From positions 1 to 64,000 of the forward strand of contig JAAOMT010000129.1 in the NCBI GenBank assembly GCA_016748015.1: DNA of 64,000 nucleotides, given 5' to 3'. The position numbers were made by a program, and so were the translations under genes. Positions 58,432 to 64,000 of this stretch are shown here, piece by piece. The stretch is from Geosiphon pyriformis (lineage: Eukaryota; Glomeromycota; Glomeromycetes; Archaeosporales; Geosiphonaceae). The notes beneath the pieces were generated by a model. That model had not been told where the DNA came from and ran no database searches. It saw only the letters and a list, made by a program, of their open reading frames with translations. How positions within the stretch are numbered: position 1 is the stretch's first letter; each line of letters starts with the position of its first letter.

Positions 58432-61400
58432 TTATGAATTTATTTTAACAGAAATTACACAATTAGTACCAGAAAAAAATTTGCAAAGCTTATGAGAACC
58501 AAAATTAATGTTGTGTGTCTTTATAATTTTAAACAACTTAACAATATTATTAAAAATCAAAACCACAAAACCACAGATCTCAAAAAACAAAGATCTATTA
58601 TGTGTAATTAAAATTTTTTTTTTCATTAATACTTTATACTTAGTCCTTATCAATTATACATTAACTTGATAAGTCATTTTCAAACCTTGTATTAACTTAA
58701 CAATCTTTTTATTGGCAGATTTGGCACAGCCAAAAACAAAGACAGTTTTTAAATATCATTTCCTGAATACAAAATTTTTGTATAATGCAATATACATAAT
58801 ATTATTAGAAGCACACAAAGAAAGCAATTATAAAATACAAAATAAGGACAAATTCAAGTCTAATACAGAACTCTATTGGGCCAGATGTAAATTAAGTAAT
58901 TTTTTGTAAACATCAAAATCTATTATACATGTAAAAGAATGATCAAAAAACTTAATCTCTCTATATTGTAAATATAATATACTAAAATATTTTCTATTAT
59001 ATAAGTATTTTTAAACAGCAACTGACAAATAATGATACAAAGCTTTTATAAAGTATGAATGCAAATTAGCAATAGATCTACTTATAAAACCAGATGTTAT
59101 ATATGAATTGGAATATCAAACCAATAAAATCTGAATTTAATCTATGTTCTTAATTATGTTCTTATATATTACACTAAAACTAGACTCAATTTCTCAACAA
59201 GCACAATAAACAATCCTAAACACATTACAAATAAAATACTAAATATTCTTAAACATTGCTATTTTATCAGCTCTGATGTATTTTTCTTTAACAAGAATAG
59301 GAAGTGACAAATTCAAACATAAAACTAAGTTGGCCAATATGTCAGTATACTTATTACCTAAAACATCTGAATGGTCTTTAATCTTAGTTTAGCAAATAAC
59401 AAGTGTTTTATATTTAATAGAATTTATAATATTATGTTTTTCAAGCCAATAACAATTATAAAAGTTAAATAAAACTATACTTAATTTTACAGTATATGTA
59501 TTTAAAGTAATTTAACTATCTAAATATATCATAACATTACTAGAAGCTAAAACATACTCCAAGGCCAAAGTAATTATAATTCTGCTATTGTAAAAAACAC
59601 CAAACTACCAACTTTAACATTAATACTTAAATTCAAATCAGCAAAAAATATAGCTGCACTATATTTTATCTTATATATATCTAAGTTCTTTAAAGATCCA
59701 TCTGTATAAACATTAATAATATTTAAATTAGCACTAGAGAAACATTGTCTTATTATGGAGAAATCACTGGTATCAAAAACATTCAAAAGCTGGAATTTGC
59801 TAATAATTGGCTAAACAGCAAAACTAGAAACAAGATTGACTAAGTAATCATATATTAACTTGAACCAAACAGAGATTAAATCTCTAAAATCAAGTTTTTT
59901 TCAATAACAAAAACTTTTTCAATCAAAAATTAACTCTTTTTTATTATACAATTGTTCAACAAAGACAATACCAAATCTCTTAAATAAGTAAAAAATATTA
60001 TGAAACATTGTATTTTTTAAGATAAAAGACATAGAAATACTATCAAAAAACCAAAATATGAAGAACAAAATATTGGTAAAAAAAACATTATAATCCAAAA
60101 AATTTTTTATTAAATTAACCAAAAAATTGTTAACTGGACTGATCTTCAACTTTACAGAATTTTGCAAAGAATAAATGAAAGACCAGCTCAAAATTTGCAA
60201 ATTTAAAGACTTATAATCAAATAAATAAACAAAAACTTTATTAGTATTTAAAAAACTCAACACAGAAGTCAATTTACTTTCTGCTTGTATTTGCTTAAAT
60301 AATTTAAAGCCATACAAAGATAGATAATAAAAAGCCTAATTGAAAAAATTCTTTGACAAACCAGCTTTTATTTTTAAACTCTTCCTAATCAGTATATTTT
60401 ATTTGTTGTATACACTTTTAAAAACAAAACTAAACTGGATTTTGTAATCAATAATAGATTAAAGCACAGCTGAAATCAAATAAAGAAACTGCTTATTCAA
60501 AATAGCTTTTTTCAAGATTATATTGGCAAAAAACCTAATATCTAAATAAGCTTTCTTTAAACTAGGTTTGAATAAACTTTCAAAAGACAAAAAAATACTA
60601 AAATATTTATGGAATTCCCTACTCTGTGCTATAAATATTGGCAGACTACTTATTAATAATAAGACATTCCTAACTTTTTAGTTAATAAAAATGGCTACTG
60701 TTTTCTTATTGTTAATTAAAATATTATTAATAATAAAAAACTTACTTGCAATATTCAAAATATATTAAGTAATAGCTTGATTACTTCTTATCTAAATTGT
60801 GTTATTAACAAAAACACCAGTTACTAAATATAAAGTCAACTTGTTTTGGTTTTTTATTTTGCCAGTTTTGGCTACAAACTTAATATTAATACAATAATCA
60901 TACAAGCTTTTATGTTTTTTGATCTTATACAGAAGAAAATTATAAAAAATTCTCCAAAACAGAGAAAAAAAAATCTTATTCTGGTTTAGATCATTATGTA
61001 CTTGGTATCTATTAGTCAATTTATAATCAGTTATAATCTGATTAATTTTATTATTATAAATACTACCAAAGAACCTAATAAATTACTTACATATTTTAAT
61101 TTGAACTATATTGTTTTTCAAATAATGCTAACCAATAAAGTCATATGTCTTTCACATATTTTGTAAGACCAACCAAAGTTCACAACTTTTTTTTAAAGTA
61201 TTTTCAATTACTAAGCCAACAACAAAGATAAAAAATTAAATAGTAGTGTTTTTTAATACAAAAAAATTGTCACTATAAAGAACATTAAATCTACTATAGG
61301 CCAAGAAAATTTTATTAGATAAAATCTTGAAAAGAATCTTACAAACAGTTTTAATTAAGACAATTAGTCTGGTATTGATCAAAACATTTTTTTATTTATA

Positions 61401-63115
61401 GAGTTTAAAAATTATTAACATTCAAATTTCTTTTCAAAGTTAAAATACAGATTCATATACCAAACAAAAGTTCAAAAAATCCAGAAACATAACAAAACTG
61501 AACTATTATTATGTTTTTAAAGCTTATTTGTAATATTAAACAAACCAGCAATCTTTCTATTAAACAGATTTTTAATTATATATATTAAATTATTATAATT
61601 AATAATATCTATAACATTAAAAAAAGCAGTATTATCAATATAAGCCAGTAGTAAATATTGACAATACCACTAGTTAAGAACACTATTTAACACCAATTTT
61701 TTCTTTGTCCAATCTTTCATAATTGTATTAATTTTAAATTTGATCTTACCAGGATCCAGAATCAGTTTATTATTAACAATTAAATAATTTAATACAATCT
61801 TTCAAAAAAAATGCTTCAATATATTTTTGATTATGTAATCTTTATTAATAACAAAGCTCTCTATTTGTTTGTCAATAGCAGATCTAATAAGTGACTTTTT
61901 AACTCTTAGAGATTTAGTAAGTTTAAAAATACAATATGATTTTTTTACTTTAAAAAAAAAAGATCTTATACAATTAAAATCAAAACTAAAGTTCAATAAA
62001 ACTTAAATACTTGAAGCATTATTATTGTTCAAAGACATTTAATAGCTTATTAAAAAATTGAACTTATTATTAGTCTCATTATGTAAAAATTTGGCAATTT
62101 TTAATATTAACAATTCCAATTTATAAAACTTAAAAGATTTTTTGGTGAAAATACCATCAAAACTCTTAAACTATTTTTTTTTAAACACCTTATTGGCTGA
62201 TAAACTTACTATTTTATGAATAATATTTCATATTATATTTATATTTAAAAAATTTTTAGATGCAGCAAACTCATTAAAAAACATAGCAGCATTGGTCATT
62301 ATAGTATTCTTAAATTTGTTTTATTTTATATTATTAGTATTTTTAAAATTAAACTTTTAATAGTTTCTATTTGTCAGCTTATAAAAAAAATTCAAATATA
62401 TATTCAACAAATTACCCAAACTTACAAAAACAAAGACTGCTTAATAATTAGTGTTAAAGTGTTCTTTAATATTCAAAACATTATAATTTACTATTATTAA
62501 TCAAATTTGAAAAGACAAATATAAAATCAATTGTTTTTTCAGCATTCCTAAAATTATTTTATGTTAAGATTAACACAACCAAACTTCTTGTCAAAGAATT
62601 AACCAGTTCCAAATTAAGGCACTTTTTGAAGCTAGCACATTTACAAAAACCATTTTTATTGAAATTACCTTTCAAAATCACAAATAAAATTTTGTTTATA
62701 GCTTTAGCAATTAGTAAATTGACTTCTTCAGTTTAATCCAAGCATGTTATCAGAATGGTATCAGTATACAGTTCCAAAATCAATACAGAAAGTTTATTCT
62801 TGAAAAGCAGCTTAATAAACAAAAGCTTATTAGCAACTTCTAAAATCTTGTACATATGTCTTATTAAATTAATATTTATAATAATTATGACATCAAAACC
62901 CAAGTAATCAAACTTCAAACCAAATGTAAACACTTAAATACTATTAAACTTGTTTATAATTTATAGACAAACTTTATTTTTTAATTTTGTCTCAGTAATA
63001 ATAAGAATTAAATTGTTTATTTTTTTATGTTAACAAATAATATTTTTTTACTTAGCAAAGTTGTTTATACTTCTAATAATACACATGGCAATTTTCCAAA
63101 TTAAATCAGTTATTG
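58432..63115 (-). pseudogene. LINE copy 4 ORF2 remnant
   Basis: Recognisable pieces on the minus strand: endonuclease (ICNKNFI-type and LFKNKLSVLILELYTDT, about 62600-62940), linker (KKSYCIFKLTKSLRVKKSLI, 61996-61802), RT (NQNKIFFSLFWRIFYNFLLY, about 60900-61010) and the box FVNN near 60799-60812 instead of FVDD. A 132-codon open stretch lies at 60317-59919, and RNase H has YTDGSLKNLD at about 59700. The C-terminus runs to about 58432. The ORF1/ORF2 junction at about 63110-63115 reads CAATAA, so the overlapping ATG is lost. Confidence 0.75.
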
Positions 63116-64000
63116 TTGAAAAATAATGTCCAAACTCAAACTTTTGTTATCTATTTTGGCCAACAGATCTATAACTATATTTGATAAATTGTCTATTTTT
63201 TCTTTGGATTTTTTGATGACTGATGAATCCAAAATTTCTGTCTAAGTAATAGTCTTATCATTAGTGGCTACATCCAAATTTTTACTTATTACTATATTTG
63301 CTCCTTGATTCTGTAATAAAAAGGTCATCAATGATTAATATCCAGAATTAAACTAAGAAACTATTAGTTTGAGTACATTCAACTTTTTAGCCAGCTTACT
63401 AACTTGCTTTGCAAGGCTGTCAAAATTGCATTCAAGAACAGCAAACCTATTACTTACTTCCAAAAAAACCAGTGAGAAAATTTTAATATTTAAAAATGAA
63501 CCAGTATTAAAAGAAACCAAAAATATCATGTAAAAAGTGGAATCAACAAAAATTTAAATCCAAGTTTTTTTTATTGAATAAAACTAAACAAACAATTAAT
63601 GCTTGTTTTTTTTTATATATATTTGCCAAACAAATTTGATCCTAAAAAATGATCACTTATCTATTACAATTACCTAAATTTTTACTTATTAAATACATAT
63701 TAGAAACATAATTAAATTGTTTATACTAAGTATAACAGACCAAAAAAAGACCAGCTCAATGTAAATTCACACTCTTAAAAACTGAAGTAGAACTAACAGC
63801 AGTCTTTTTAGAAGCTTTGTTAGTAAAATAAACAACAGCATATTTGTTATGTTCATATATGCTCAGATTATAACCAATAAAACAAGTCTTTTTATCATAT
63901 GACACTAATACTTCAGAAAAATTATGAGCAATAGTGTCAATTAGCAAAATATACAATAAAACTTAATAAAGATTTTTGAATACCCACAACTGTTTATTAT
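63116..64000 (-). pseudogene. LINE copy 4 ORF1 remnant, cut by window edge
   Basis: The segment 63956-63756 (DKKTCFIGYNLSIYEHNKY ... STSVFKSVNLH) aligns with GRKTCFIGHNLSLYVHDK of copy 1 ORF1, just before its zinc knuckle. Downstream, to about 63116, only scattered similarity remains. Many stops. The N-terminal half is outside the window. Confidence 0.65.

Larger units (their letters stand above)
58306..64000 (-). mobile_element. LINE copy 4, strongly decayed, running off the right edge
   Basis: The 3' tail at 58306-58430 (plus view AATGAGTAAAATTCAAATGCC) matches the other LINE tails. Homology then runs through C-terminus, RNase H, RT, endonuclease and into ORF1 at the window end. The 5' end lies outside. 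It is more AT-rich than copies 1-3, with many frame breaks, so it is probably the oldest LINE here. Confidence 0.82.

Noticed and set aside
1-64000. tRNA, rRNA or other structured RNA genes
   Set aside because: Reading both strands I saw no conserved TTCGAATC-type T arm, rRNA block or similar. A covariance-model scan would be needed to exclude degenerate ones.

Overview
The window reads as a transposon-only stretch of a very AT-rich eukaryotic genome. I found no host gene, rRNA, tRNA or CRISPR array. The closest match I can recall for the LINE proteins is arbuscular mycorrhizal fungi (Glomeromycotina, Rhizophagus-like). That assignment is an inference from protein style and base composition and was not searched.

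Layout. (1) 1-740: the 3' part of a decayed ORF1-only LINE derivative, plus strand. (2) 940-8536: LINE copy 1, plus strand, split by a solo LTR at 6982-7823. (3) 8951-46130: LINE copy 2, minus strand, opened by nested Ty3/gypsy elements. Gypsy A (13186-23285, plus) sits in the endonuclease domain. Gypsy C (23935-44306, plus) sits at the end of ORF1. Gypsy B (24630-34798, minus) sits inside the 5' LTR of C. Removing A, B, C and one copy of each 4-bp target duplication restores a LINE with a 600-codon ORF1 and a 1,564-codon ORF2 (stops included), both without net frameshift. (4) 47550-51274: a 5'-truncated LINE copy 3. (5) 51541-57545: two more ORF1-only derivatives in opposite orientation, with an old solo LTR between them. 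(6) 58306-64000: LINE copy 4, decayed, running off the right edge. The gaps are 10-20% GC filler.

The gypsy elements are about 10.1-10.2 kb with 838-905 bp LTRs (TGTTAC...GTAACA). They share one plan: Gag with a CCHC knuckle, aspartic protease, a cysteine-pair cluster, dUTPase, a beta-rich spacer, RT-RNase H, then a conserved TAA. A separate 1,383-bp integrase frame follows, then a third frame of 660 bp with no relative I can name where env would lie, then the polypurine tract. The LINEs encode an RRM/CCHC ORF1 protein and an endonuclease-RT-RNase H ORF2 protein, with ORF1 stop and ORF2 start overlapping (ATGA).

No element looks active. Decay is mostly C-to-T/G-to-A transitions: CAA/CAG/CGA/TGG codons became stops, and the second catalytic Asp of the RT box is lost in two of three gypsies and three of four LINEs. 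The best candidates for something undescribed are the ORF1-only LINE derivatives with a borrowed LINE 3' tail, the third gypsy frame, and the split integrase frame.
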